DNA of 64,000 nt. Source: Escallonia rubra (taxonomy: Eukaryota > Streptophyta > Magnoliopsida > Escalloniales > Escalloniaceae). The position numbers and the translations under genes are program-made. Positions 22,021 through 32,652 of the stretch are shown piece after piece. How positions within the stretch are numbered: the stretch's first letter is position 1; each line of letters opens with the position of its first letter. The notes beneath the pieces were generated by a model that did not search any database, was not told the DNA's origin, and saw nothing but the letters and a program-made list of their open reading frames with translations. The stretch spans positions 62,001-126,000 of the forward strand of contig JAVXUO010001249.1 of NCBI GenBank assembly GCA_033065855.1, read 5' to 3'.

Positions 22021-25000
22021 TAGAGATGTCAAAGGGCCGGCCGGCCCAGCCCAAGCCCATCGGGCCTGCTTTGGGGCCGGGCCAGTGGGGCTGCCAACCG
22101 GGCCGGGCCGGGCCTGCCGAAGGGAAACCTAAGCCCAGTCCAGGCCCTGGCCCTAGGCCCAATATTTAGGGCCGGGCCCGGGCCCAAAAGTTTTTTTTTT
22201 CTTCTTATTATTCAATTTTAAATTTTATCTCTAGCCTCTAGGCAATATTCACAATTTAACGAACCTAATCTTGGTGAGCTTTATTAATATGTTAAACATT
22301 TTCATACTCTTCTTGGTGAGTTTTATAAATAAAATCTTAACACATAACAATTTATATAGAAAAATAATAAATGTGTTCATAGGCCCTCCTCCTTTTATCC
22401 GGGCTTGGGACCGGCTGCTTGTAAACAAACAGGCGAAGTTACCTATTTTTTTATATATACGAAAAAATATATATCTTGCTTGTAAAAAAATATTTTATAT
22501 ATATGGAAAAAAAGTATATTTTGTGAAAAAATTTATTCTTAAAACTCTAACAATCAAAATAATAATGCATGTCTATCCAAAATATCAGCAATCAAAGATC
22601 AAGAAATCTGCAACGTCAACCAAAAGGATCAAAAGAGGAAAATAAAAACAAATTACCTAATCATCCGGAAGTACTTCAATATCCGAGTCACTGCTCTTCC
22701 TATCATCAATCGGTTTATCTTGCTCGCGGTATTTCGCATCAAGATAATCCTTCCAACATACACATAGCTCGAGCGACTCGGGGTTAAGACGACTCCTCCT
22801 GTCATCCAAAACCCTCCCGCTTGCTGAAAATGCCGACTCTGAAGCAACCGTGGAGGCTTGCACTGGCAGTACATCCCGTGCAATTTGGGATAAAGTTTTA
22901 TACATGTTTTGATTTTGTTTCCAAAAATTTAACAAATTAAAATTAATCTGTTCTTGCCTTGATAAATCAGAATAATGATCAGTATTTGCATATACACCAA
23001 TCTCATTAAAAGAGGAAAAAATTATACGAACCTCCCGAATTAGAAGTACCTTCACCTGGTAATTGTCTTGCTACTAGATGTTCAAAGCCTTGAAGGTATG
23101 GCGCATAATACCTCTCAGCAGTGGATGATGATGTAGCTCGCCCGCGCACGTCAGCAGAATTACGATAGAGGTTGAACAAGTCCTCAAACTTCTTGCTCAC
23201 TTTTGCTGTGAGCAAGGTTGTGTCCTCTGCTGTGTAGTGCATTAATTTCGATATCTCTTGTATCGAGGCGTTCACGCCATGTAACTTTAACCTAAGATCT
23301 AAACAAGTAGCCACAGTAAAAATAGCAGGCAGTTTCCTCCAATATTTATTAAATTTTTGATCCATTACTTGTACTATTTTCCTAAAGGGTCCTATATATC
23401 TCCATTTTGTTAACATTGTAGCCATCTTCAGAATTTCTATTACAGCGAGATGAGAGGTGGGATAGTACGTACCAGACAATAAATTGGTAGACGTGTAGAA
23501 TACCTCCAAAAATTCAGCTAGGTATGTGGCCATCTGCCATTCCTCTTGAGTTGGCAAGCCGGCTAGGAACTGGGTTAGTAGAAAATGCGTGTAGACTTCT
23601 CGGTATGCCAGAATGTGTAAAAGCATGTGGTATGTAGAGTTCCACCTGTGGACCACATCTGTAACTGCTCTCCTGCGAGGCATATTATATTGAACACACA
23701 ACGTTTTAAATTGTTGTGTTCTCAAACTCGAGCCATTAACATACGCTGTCATACCCCTCATTTTGAGCAGAATATCTCCTGCAGCAGCTAAACCATCTTG
23801 AACAATTAAGTTAATAATGTGACAAACACAACGAACATGAAATAATTCACCATGAAGTACAGGTTGAAGCGTCTCCTTTAAAGCTGCAACAGCAGCTTTA
23901 TTATTAGAAGCATTATCAAAACTAACACTCATAATCTTATCCTTAATTTTAAATGTGTTGCATGCTTTTAATATAAGAGTAGCAATGTTCATTCCATCGT
24001 GCGGATAAGGGAAGTGCTCGAAAGCGATGATTCTCTTGTGCATAACCCAATCTGCAGCAATCCAATGAGCGGTCACACAAGAATAACTAACAAAAGTATA
24101 AGGAGATTGCCAAATATCAGAAGTAAGACTAACTTTACCGTCAAATTTATCGAAATAATCGATAAGGCGTGCTTTAGCAGCCTTGTACTGTCGGAGTGCA
24201 TCGGATCTAGTTGTGTTTCTAGTAACCTTTTTGTACAAAGGTTGGACGTATGTGTTCATATATCTAGAGTACTTAGGATTATCGGCAAAAGAAAAGGCTT
24301 GTTCATCATGAATAACAAATTCAGCGAGACCGTCTCTTTGCTCTCGCTGATTATAAACAAATAACTTACCATCAAAAGATAATTGCGTTTGGGTAGGTTC
24401 GACGTGGCCTTGTCGAGGTGCACACTGAGGGTAATGCCTGTTAAGATGTCCATTACCACTACCAGTCGAAAATAATTTAAGACAGTACTTACATTGAGCT
24501 TTTCGGATGTCGTCCACCGTAATTACGTCGAAATGATTCTAACACTCGGCTTTCTTCTTTTTCCCCCTTTGGACTTCTGGCACGTTATCGGAGGCATTGC
24601 TCGACCCTTCTTCATCATGACCAGGCATAGGGTTGAGATTATGCCACTGAGTAGTAGCTTCGCCAACCGAGCTGCGTCCTTGACTATAATGCGGGGGGTC
24701 TTCATCAGGCGTGTATTCAAAATCTGGAATGTTTTGATTGAACTCCCAATTGGCTTGGGTATCTATCATAGAGCCTGTACTCATTCGTCCACGAACGAAT
24801 GGTTGTGTTGGTGCTTGGATTGGTGTTTGTGATGGCCGTGGCGCTGGCGCTTGTGCTGGTGGTGGTGCTTGCGATGATGATGATTTCTTTCGTGATGACG
24901 TTGCACGCCTCATTTTGTTCAATAATCCAGACATATTTCACGCTAAACTTTGTAAGAGTAACTAAATACACAATTATAAGAGTAGTAATAAGAAATAACA

Positions 25001-25733
25001 ATTAAAAGAATGAACGAGTAACAAATATTAGAGAGTTAGTAATTAAAAAGAATGTATCAAGAATAGTAGTGAATAAACGAGAGTACTAATTAGTAAATAC
25101 TAGTAGTAATTAAAAGAATGAACGAGTAACAAATATTAGAGAGTTAGTAATTAAAAAGAATTTAGCAAGACTAGTAATTAATAAACAAGAGTACTAATTA
25201 GTAAATACTAGTAGTAATTAGCAAGAGTAGTAATTGGAGAGGAAAATAGTAGCAAAGCTTGTTGTGAGAGTAAGAAGATTGGTGTGAAAAATTAGAGAGA
25301 AATGGTGTGAATTTATAGATTTTAGAAACTTCACAAAAGACCGAAATACCCCTACAAACTATCAGTTTATAGTTGTTGGGGAGGGTAAAAGTGTAAAGGA
25401 GTTGAAAAATATAGGTTAGACTAAAATATCCCCCAAACTAGCCGTTATATAGCTGTTGGGGGGGTAAAAGTGGAAGTTTGGAAAAGAGGTGGAAGAAAGG
25501 GGGGGAAAAGCAAAATATTCAAAAAAGGTGGGGCCAAAACCGGGCCAAACCCGGGCCGCAGACCGGGCCAAATAACCGGGCCGGGCCGTTTTCCAGATTT
25601 TTCAGGCCTGGTCCAGGCCCAGGCCCTATGCATGCGGGCCTCTACTGTTCATCGACGGGGCCGGGCCAGCCCGGGCCAGAACCGGGCCGTGTCGGGCCAG
25701 CCCGCGGGCCACCCGGCCCGTTTGACAACTCTA
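22021..25733 (-). mobile_element. hAT (Ac/Tam3-like) transposon, about 3.7 kb
   Basis: The ends are tagagatgtcaaa at 22,021 and tttgacaactcta at 25,721-25,733, imperfect terminal inverted repeats of the hAT type. Both ends carry dense GGCCCGGGCC-type subterminal repeats (22,035-22,185 and 25,535-25,715). The minus-strand transposase with BED finger and hAT dimerisation domain lies between them. I could not see an exact 8-bp target duplication (acgcagtc against gcactagg), so one end may have been altered, perhaps by the abutting element at 25,738. Confidence 0.9.
22657..24934 (-). pseudogene. hAT transposase, one nonsense and one frameshift
   Basis: The reading frame starts MSGLLNKM at 24,934 with a low-complexity Q/P/A stretch. 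A BED zinc finger (CKYC … GHLNRH … C) and a DDE-type core follow, with TSDIW and SVSFDNASNN carrying the expected acidic residues. The C-terminal hAT dimerisation region is near 22,900-22,760 (STVASESAFSASGRVLDD). A TAG at 24,539-24,541 falls where BED fingers usually have Trp just before NHF. A one-base excess in the A run at about 23,007-23,012 shifts the frame just before the dimerisation domain. Only two lesions in about 760 codons suggests recent inactivation; either could also be an assembly error. Full-length activity is not supported as read. Confidence 0.93.
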
Positions 25734-26569
25734 GCACTAGGGATAGCAATTTGATCCCTACCCATTGAATTTTCATTCCTCCCCGATCTATTAGGAGCGA
25801 ATTTTTTTACTTTTACCGAATTCTGGAATGAGTATGATATTTAAAATTTTAACCCGTAGCGGATGCGAGTCGGTTTTGATATTTAGTTTAACCCACTCTG
25901 GTATCAGACACGTGGGCCCTGCATGTAATTTTATCCCAACCCTAAATTTGATCACCACCATCCATCTTAGTACTATATAAGTAGAGTCTGAAAAACCATA
26001 TTCTTCACTTTCCTTCTCTTCTCTCTTCTCAGTTCTGCCTCTCAGCCTTTCCCCTCTCCCTTTCCCCGTACCCATCATCCCCTCCACGAATAAACTCACC
26101 ACCAACCACCGTTCACCAGAGTTAAGATTTTATCCTTTTAGTTTTGATGAAGGTCGGAATCGCAACTCTAATCGTCCACGTGACGCGACGAATCGCCAGA
26201 TCGGAAGCACCGGCGTCAAGAGGATCTCGTCGAGCTTGGCACGGGGGTTGCTATTCATAGCTGGAGATCTCGAAGATGGCTTGAAGTGTGGTGGAGAGGG
26301 ATATAGGGTCAAGCAGGGGGGAGGTGGTGGCGCTGTTGAAAGTGGCTTGGCATCGAGATATCAACACTCGGTTGGCCATCCAGTTGTGATTATGTGTAAC
26401 TATCCTAGTCCTTGATGGGCTACTATACGGTGACCAGAGAAATTCTACTGAAGTAACTAGTCAAAGGCTTGGGACTTTGATCCAAACCATAAAGATTATG
26501 AGAAAACTTAACTTGTGTATATAACCTAACTTGTGTATATAATCTTTATAGTGAAAACTCTCATATGTT

Positions 26570-26602
26570 ACAACCATATATTGCTGCAGAATATATGGTT
26601 GT
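26570..26602. repeat. Inverted repeat (12-bp stem)
   Basis: Arms acaaccatatat and atatatggttgt are perfect complements separated by 9 bases. The repeat lies 24 bases upstream of the stronger hairpin at 26,626. Confidence 0.9.
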
Positions 26603-26625
26603 AATAAAGAACATCATGGTTGGCC

Positions 26626-26658
26626 GATTTCAGCGACCCCGCTGGGGTCGCTGAAATC
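26626..26658. repeat. Perfect 15-bp hairpin with 3-nt loop
   Basis: Arms gatttcagcgacccc and ggggtcgctgaaatc are perfect complements around the loop gct. No T tract follows, and this is eukaryotic DNA, so a rho-independent terminator is not meant. It may be part of the surrounding element. Confidence 0.95.
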
Positions 26659-26952
26659 TTACAATTGTTGTACGTTTGAAGCTGCTTCATGGACCAGTTT
26701 TACTACAATTTTGTTGATGTACTTGTTCTTGGCATAATTATGTCGATTTTTCTTTCTTATTTTTGCTTCTAAAATTTTGACCAAAAAGAAATAAAAATTA
26801 CTATTGCCATAAATAGTCCATCGGGGCGGGGGCGGGTTTTTTTAATTCTTGACCCGGTAGTGAGCCGAGGTGGGGAGGAATCATGTATTAGGATCACCGG
26901 GGCGGGCACGGATTTTATGAAATTCGCATCCGACCTGTCTCATTGCCATCCT

Positions 26953-28000
26953 TAACACCCACAAACATTCACCCACAACTACGCCATTAACACCAACAAC
27001 CATTCACCCTTGGGTACACCACCACGTCATCACCTCAACACCACAAACTATCACCACCACCATACATATCTGTGTGCTTGTACATACACACACACACACA
27101 CACACATGCAGACCTGCACAAACTCGCACAAATTTTGAGTGGTGCCGTGCACATGGTTGGTAGTGTGTGATGGAACTTGGGTATTGTAGTGGTTGTGGGC
27201 TTGGGGGCGATGATGTCGATATTGAAGTGGGTTGTCAATGGTGGTGCCCACTTGGAAAATGGGTGCAACAGTGAGTTCTTTAAGGGGTGGGGGGTGCGAC
27301 GGAGGGTTCGGTCAAGCGATGATGGGTGCAATGATGAGATTGGTGGATAGTTTAACAGCGGTCGTAATGACAGTGGCGGAATTCAATGATGGTCGTTGTG
27401 GATTAGCCAGTGTGGCTGTGGGGTTTGCTAGTGACTAGTGATGGTTGTTGCGGGTGTGGTGGTGGTTGTGGACTTGCAAATGGGTATGGTGGCGATGGGT
27501 GAAGACCAAGTAAGGAGGGGGTGGGGAGAGGTTGTTTTTGTTAAAAAGAAGAAGATGAAGAAAATAAAGATGTAGGTTGGCATGTGAAAGGAAAACTAAG
27601 AAATATAAAGGGATAAATGAGTCATTTTATAAAATCTACTACCTTCATTTGTTCATCGTCCGGTCGAAGAATGTATTTGATATTTTGGATAATTGGTAAA
27701 TACACGTGAGATTAATCCTAACCTCAAGGGGTTTGGAGATTTTATTCTTAAATTAATAACACGGGGTTTAATAAGAAGCACTAAAGAAATAACAAATTAT
27801 TTGATTGGTTCAAAGAAATTGGTGAAGTTTTTTTCTTTTTCTATTTTCAAAACTTGCGTGACATACGTAAGGATCCTCTAAAGTAATAGAACTAACTTTA
27901 AAGCAGTGCATCCATTTTCCTCCCAAGGCTTGCTAGAATTATTATTCTAACTTTAGATATTCAGATCCAACAAACTTAAGGTCTATTTGAAAATTATTTG
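26953..28000. other. Low-complexity CA/GT-rich spacer, no gene
   Basis: CA-rich DNA (acaccacc-type motifs and a (CA)n microsatellite at about 27,085-27,107) passes into GGTGG-rich DNA at 27,140-27,500. Open frames here follow from the composition. The stretch gagtcattttataaaatc at 27,619 and its surroundings resemble 57,840-57,900, so an uncharacterised dispersed repeat is present at both places. Confidence 0.55.
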
Positions 28001-28350
28001 ATTTTCAGTTTTTTCTATAGTTTCGTAAATTGGAAAAAAAAAAACACATTTGGCACATAGTTTTTTTTTTTTTTTTTCTTTGTTCAGTTTTAAAAACTAG
28101 TTTTTAAAACTCTCATTTTGGAGTTTTGGGTTTTCAGTTTTAGTTTTTATTTTGAGACCATCCCACCGCCCGCCAGCCACCCCTCCCACAGCCCGGTGGC
28201 CACCGCCGCTGCTGGCCACTGCCACCAAAGAAAAAACTCAAAATAAAAATTAGTTAATCAAACACCCATTTATTTTTGTAAAAAATACACTGGTTTTGGT
28301 TTTGATATTTTTTTTTTTTAAACAGAAAACCAAAACTATAAGTGATTTCA
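28000..28350. mobile_element. MITE-like inverted-repeat element with GC-rich core
   Basis: T-rich ends containing ttttcagttttt and tttaaaaactag are mirrored by A-rich sequence on the far side (aaaccaaaac, aaaaaactcaaaataaaaa). They surround a core rich in CCACCGCC. The same design, with the same ccaccaaa-aaaaactcaaaata junction, recurs at 43,680-44,170. It is non-coding, and its exact ends and target duplication could not be fixed. Confidence 0.55.
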
Positions 28351-29428
28351 AATGTTATGTTAGTGTTCATTTGATTAATAATCCCGACGATGTCTAGATG
28401 AGGTCAGTTACATATTTTACTTAAAACCTTGATACCTTATGATTGAACAATATTATTTTGAAAAACTCACAATTAAGAGCATTAGTTAAGTGCGTGGACA
28501 AAAAAGTTACGAGGCTTAAGGGAAAATAGCAAAAATCCTCTTCATTTGCCTTTTGCTATCCATTTTCTCATGTTATTAACAATTTGTTTAAACGATCCAA
28601 TCAATGAGATTTCATGTTCGGGAATAGGTCCTTTTCGTCAATATAATCCGTTAAATCTAAATGAGAAAGGGCAAAAAATATATATATCACTTAGATTTAA
28701 CAACTGAAATTCACGAAAAGGATCTATTAAACACACAAAATCTTTTCACAAGGACCATTTTGAGAAAAATCATAAAGGCGAGGATGAAATCAGAAAGAAA
28801 GGTAAAGGAGAGGACGACTTTGCTATTTTACCTGCTCGTAATGACCCAGTTTGGATTTTTTTTTTTATATACTGTAATTAAAAAAAAACTCAAAACTATT
28901 GTCAATAGCACAATAAAGATAACGATGAAGTTAGATGGGATCCTCGTGTCAGCAATGTTGAGCTTACAAATCTAAAACCCCATTTAAAATCAAGCCAGAA
29001 AGGTAGCTAGATATCAAGTTTCTGAAATTTTGATTGACCATCTATCATAATATACATTAATTAAACTTAACTTTAATAATGACAAAAAACGCGTTCCGAT
29101 TGAAATCAATAAGGCCGAATAGGCAAAATAAGAGATAGTCGATAAAAGAACGGTGCGTCTACAATCAGCTCCCCTTTATGTAGAAAATATTTGACAAGCC
29201 TTTCTTAGGCAATCTTAACCCACTCTTATGCCCAAGTTAAATGCCCAAAAGTACTTCTCGTTAGCTTTTCAACTACTACTAGATAACCACAATATTATTT
29301 ACTTTTGAATGCTCTCCAGTCTTATTAAAGAATTATTCGATCGATTTAAATTGAGACCCTAGAAAGACTTAGCATTGGAAAAGGTAATGTAACCTCACCC
29401 CTCCCAAGTCTAACTGGTACCACCAAAT
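28351..29428. other. No gene; contains a long imperfect hairpin
   Basis: This is AT-rich spacer. The only structure is the inverted repeat at 28,623-28,728. The ORF at 28,661-28,975 overlaps the hairpin, is lysine-rich by composition and is not called. Confidence 0.55.
28623..28728. repeat. Imperfect 41-bp inverted repeat
   Basis: Arm 28,623-28,663 pairs with 28,688-28,728 at 33 of 41 positions around a 24-base AT-rich loop. The best-paired blocks are tccttttcgt and gttaaatctaa. It could be a small MITE or a foldback RNA source. Confidence 0.85.
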
Positions 29429-29787
29429 ATAGGTCTGTCGCACATAAATTAATCATATTTTCTTTCTTTATCGTCTCAGAAAAATTGATCATTTTCCAAG
29501 TTACGAAAGATTGTATAGGTGTTTTTTCATATTTACCCTTCCTTTCTTACACTTTTTTTTTATTTCTCTCTCCACATTTAACTCTTCACCAACCCACTTT
29601 TAAAACACTTTTTTATTCTATTTCGATTTCCATATTTAATACTCCGCTAACTAATTTTCTCTCTCACAACCACTTTCTACCCCATCCTCTCTCTAAAGGG
29701 TAGAATGAAAAACACACAATATATGACTTGAATCATTAATCTGCGTGCAAGTCAAAGTTGATCGAACTATGTAGGACATAGACTATT
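29429..29787. mobile_element. Diverged Stowaway-like MITE relative, inverted
   Basis: The reverse complement of this stretch follows the MITE at 12,643-13,009 along its length: taccctttagagagag, gagagagaaaatt, gagagaaata and gtaaatatg recur in the same order. The terminal ctccctccgtccc has decayed beyond recognition here, so this is an older copy. Confidence 0.7.
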
Positions 29788-29839
29788 ATATTTCAAGCAA
29801 AGGCTAACATTTTGACAGACAATGAATTGCTTTGTTGTG

Positions 29840-29905
29840 TTCTACCAGCTAAACATGATAATATTAATGATTAAGCGTTAATATTATCATGTTTCGCTGG
29901 TAGAA
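29840..29905. repeat. 28-bp inverted repeat with 10-nt loop
   Basis: The arm at 29,840-29,867 is complementary to 29,878-29,905 with one mismatch in 28 (core aacatgataatattaa). The loop is tgattaagcg. No flanking duplication was seen. Confidence 0.92.
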
Positions 29906-30996
29906 GAAATGCACCCATGTTTTATTTGAGGGAGATGCACGTGGAGTGGATGAACAATCATGAAATTACACCAAACTGTAGGAGCTTTGCAATAGTGGAG
30001 GAGGCCAGAAACAAGCTGAATACATTTGTTGCTGGGATTTTTGCAAATTTAGTAGGAGTGTTAATAGTCATGCACATAACCTAGCTGCCTGGGGCAGATG
30101 CTAATCAATTTTTAGTCCAGTTCCCATATCATCCATACCTCTATCTTTTGTTACTGGATGAAAATGGAACTGATTTCTGTATGTATTTGGAAACTTTTAT
30201 ATATTATGCAATGGAATTGATCAATTTTTTTTTATCAAAATGTTAATGTTCTTTTATGTCAAACCATGGTTAAACAACCGCTAAAAAGTACTTGCTCTCA
30301 AATTTGCATTCCGATGCACGTGTACAACAAAAAATAAGAAAAAAACAAGTTACAAATGGCGTTGAGGTGAATCTTATTAAATGAATCGTCCTAGTTAGTA
30401 GTTTAAACCCTTAATCTAATTTACTCCCAAATTAGAAAGTCTTGAAAAGATCTCTCCCATGTTGGATTTCTTAATTTGTTCGTCTTCGAGTGGCGTTCTA
30501 TGTTCCTCTCTCACACGCACACAATATGTGTAAATAGAAGCTCCCATATATAGAATGATGTGATCCCATTACTGTGTAATTGAAAGAAGTCCAGGTGATT
30601 TATTTTGTAGATCAGCTCTCTCTCTCTCGACCTCTTCTGGAAAATAACAATCTCCTCAAAATGATTTCTTAAATTTCATTTTCCGCTGTTTGGACGACAC
30701 ACGGAAAAATGATAAAACTACATATGGCCGTATGCTAAAGACTAAATATAAAGTAAATAGTATAAACATGATAAAACCATCAAAAATATCGGTAAACGAT
30801 ACGACTTTATCCAATTTACATACACATTCTTAGCGGAAAAACAAATACAATAAAAATATCACAAGATCATTCCTAAACATTTCCTCCCCTACTAAGATAA
30901 CAATAAGTAAACGTAAACATATTCCTAAACATTTTCACCCCTACTAAGATAATCATTCCACATTTCGCTTGCTATATGGTCCATTTTTGTTGCTCA
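29906..30996. other. No gene recognised
   Basis: This is AT-rich spacer. A direct repeat of about 33 bp (attcctaaacattt … cccctactaagataa) occurs at about 30,870-30,903 and 30,922-30,956, just beyond the Harbinger remnant, and may belong to its subterminal region. Confidence 0.5.
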
Positions 30997-31432
30997 TTCT
31001 ATATGTTCTTCACTCTCCTCCCCCTGAGTTGGCTCTCGTCTTGTTTGTTCTCGTCCACTTTGCTGTTGAGATTTCATCTCTAGAATAACATCTCGAGTAA
31101 CTTGGTCATTCGGATCCACACCCATAATGTAGTTATGAATGATACAACATGTGAATACTACATCCACCTGTCTTTTAAATGACCAATGTGGAATAGCATC
31201 TAGCACGCGAAAACGCCCCTTCAATACTCCAAAACCTCTTTCAATGGTTGTTCGCAAAGAAGCGTGGTGGAGGTTGTGAAGCTCTCTTTCATCTTGAGGT
31301 GGATGCTCACTAAACTCTTCCAAATGATAATTGACACCACGATAAGGAGAGAGAATTCCATTTCTGGTACCATAATGTAGTACTTGTTAAGCATAATCAA
31401 AGTATCCGCAACCAAGCAAGTGCTCCATGGTG
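30997..31432 (-). pseudogene. PIF/Harbinger transposase (HARBI1-like), C-terminal remnant
   Basis: The minus-strand sequence carries the end of a DDE_4 nuclease: NKYYI, then RNGILSPYRGVNYHLEEF, then RTTIERGFGVLKGRFRVLDA, FKRQ and CCIIHNYI. These match the family's YHLxEF, NxRxxxERxFGxLKxRFxxL and CxxLHNxI blocks. A frame change between KYYI and GTRNG and a stop in the upstream frame break it. The N-terminal half and the partner Myb-like protein are not present. Confidence 0.88.
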
Positions 31433-32124
31433 TCCACAATATATACTCTTAATTGCTGAGGGGTGCTGACATTCTACGAATAATATTTATATAGAGCTGA
31501 TATACATGGGCTTAAACTTGCAGCACAATGGTATGTCAACGTGGCATACCAACATGGGCTTCTTGGTTCTATGCAAATTTTTTTCCTCTCTAGAATAGGT
31601 TAATATTGCTCTCTCAATGGAGAGGATCTAGCATTTTGTTCGGTGTTTGGCCTTATAACTGCAAACTATTCAACAGAAATATTCATGAAAATTGAACTTT
31701 GGTTTTCCCCTGCAATGCGTCTGCAAGAGGACATTTAAACATATGTCAACTAAAACTACATATAGTGAGAGAAACTTATATAGGACACCAACTCCCTTTG
31801 TCAACTACCATAATGAAACCCAGCCGCAGTGCTACATAATCTGTTTTGGTGATGGATCCATAAAATTGTTTAAAGAAGGAATGCTGAAACATTCACCACC
31901 AATAATGCATTCAGGAAATGGCTATTCGATATAGACAAAAGAATAAAACATGAAACTAATGTTGATACGCCTCGACAGGAATAAAACATGAAACCATGGA
32001 GCGAAATTTTCGCCTCAACAAGAATAAAACATGAAATGACTATTCGATATTTCAAATTGCCTTCTTCCTGACTTAGCATATTGCCTTCTTCCTGACTTAA
32101 CATATACTTAAAATCGGTTTTTAG
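31433..32124. other. No gene recognised; short local repeats
   Basis: attgccttcttcctgactta occurs twice in tandem at about 32,057-32,100. cgcctcgacaggaataaaac and cgcctcaacaagaataaaac occur 52 bases apart (31,969 and 32,021). No protein similarity was seen. Confidence 0.5.
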
Positions 32125-32645
32125 AATAGATGCCTTGACAAGAATTCATTGAGTGGACCTATTCTGTCAAACCTCAACAACCTTACCCATCTAAATAAGC
32201 CGTAAGTATGTTGGTCAAACAAAGAATATGCCATAATAAGCTTATGTCATTCTTCACGGTAAGTTAGTCATCCTGCAATAGATTCTAATTTCTATGCAGG
32301 TGTGCTTTATTGATAAAGTTGATTGATAATTGTATTTCAGCTTCTTGTCCAATAACAAATTAACTGGCCCCGTGCCCAATCTTACTGGCTGAATCTCCTC
32401 AATTGTATGTAAGTAGTGAGAGCTTTTCTAACTCCAGAAAGTAAATTCTAACACACCAACTATCTTTCTGGATTGATACTCCAAACGCTTCTACATTTTC
32501 TCAAGAATTAGTTTTGTTTGCTGCACTTTTGACATTTTATACAACAGTTAGTGTTTCTTTGTCACTGCAGGGACATGAGCAATAATAGTTTTAAGAGCTC
32601 AGATGTTCCACCATGGTTTTCAACCTTACAGTCTTTAACGACTCT
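32125..32645 (+). pseudogene. LRR receptor-like kinase fragment (HPCA1/LRR-VIII-1-like ectodomain)
   Basis: Three LRR exons of about 70 nt, the usual size for this family, are visible: 32,125-32,201 (NSLSGPILSNLNNLTHLNK), 32,341-32,408 (LSNNKLTGPVPNLTG, then a one-base loss shifts the frame and gives TGA) and 32,571-32,645 (DMSNNSFKSSDVPPWFSTLQ…). Introns between them keep gtaagt donors and cag acceptors. The order matches the LNNLT / LSNNKLTGPLPNLTG / SNNSF repeats of the HPCA1-type LRR-VIII-1 kinases. No kinase domain or other LRRs follow. The third exon is interrupted by the satellite-bearing insertion at 32,651 and part of it reappears at 34,268. Confidence 0.85.
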
Positions 32646-32650
32646 GTAAG
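32608..32650 (+). repeat. 43-bp direct repeat, left copy (LRR exon end)
   Basis: It is identical to 34,268-34,310, running from ccaccatggttttcaacctt to gactctgtaag, and includes the exon-intron junction. The two copies flank the 1,617-bp satellite-bearing insert. Confidence 0.97.
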
Positions 32651-32652
32651 GT

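Larger units (their letters stand above)
25738..26952. mobile_element. Non-autonomous hAT-like element abutting the first
   Basis: The left end tagggatagcaa (25,738) and the right end ttgccatcctta (about 26,941-26,952) form an imperfect inverted repeat of the kind seen in plant hAT derivatives. Inside each end is a G/C-rich subterminal stretch (cccgtagcggatgcg at the left, cggggcgggggcggg at the right). A promoter-like tactatataa at 25,971 with a pyrimidine-rich leader follows. No transposase is present. Two strong hairpins lie at 26,570-26,658. It begins 4 bases after the TIR of the neighbouring hAT. Confidence 0.6.

Noticed and set aside
21938..22162. Pro/Gly-rich ORFs at the left end of the hAT element
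   Set aside because: They arise from GGCCCGGGCC subterminal repeats; the mirror case is 25,445-25,768.
26626..26658. Hairpin as a transcription terminator
   Set aside because: Plant nuclear DNA does not use rho-independent terminators, and no T tract follows.
27035..27438. His/Thr- and Gly/Val-rich ORFs
   Set aside because: Composition of CA- and GGTGG-rich DNA with a (CA)n tract; no homology.
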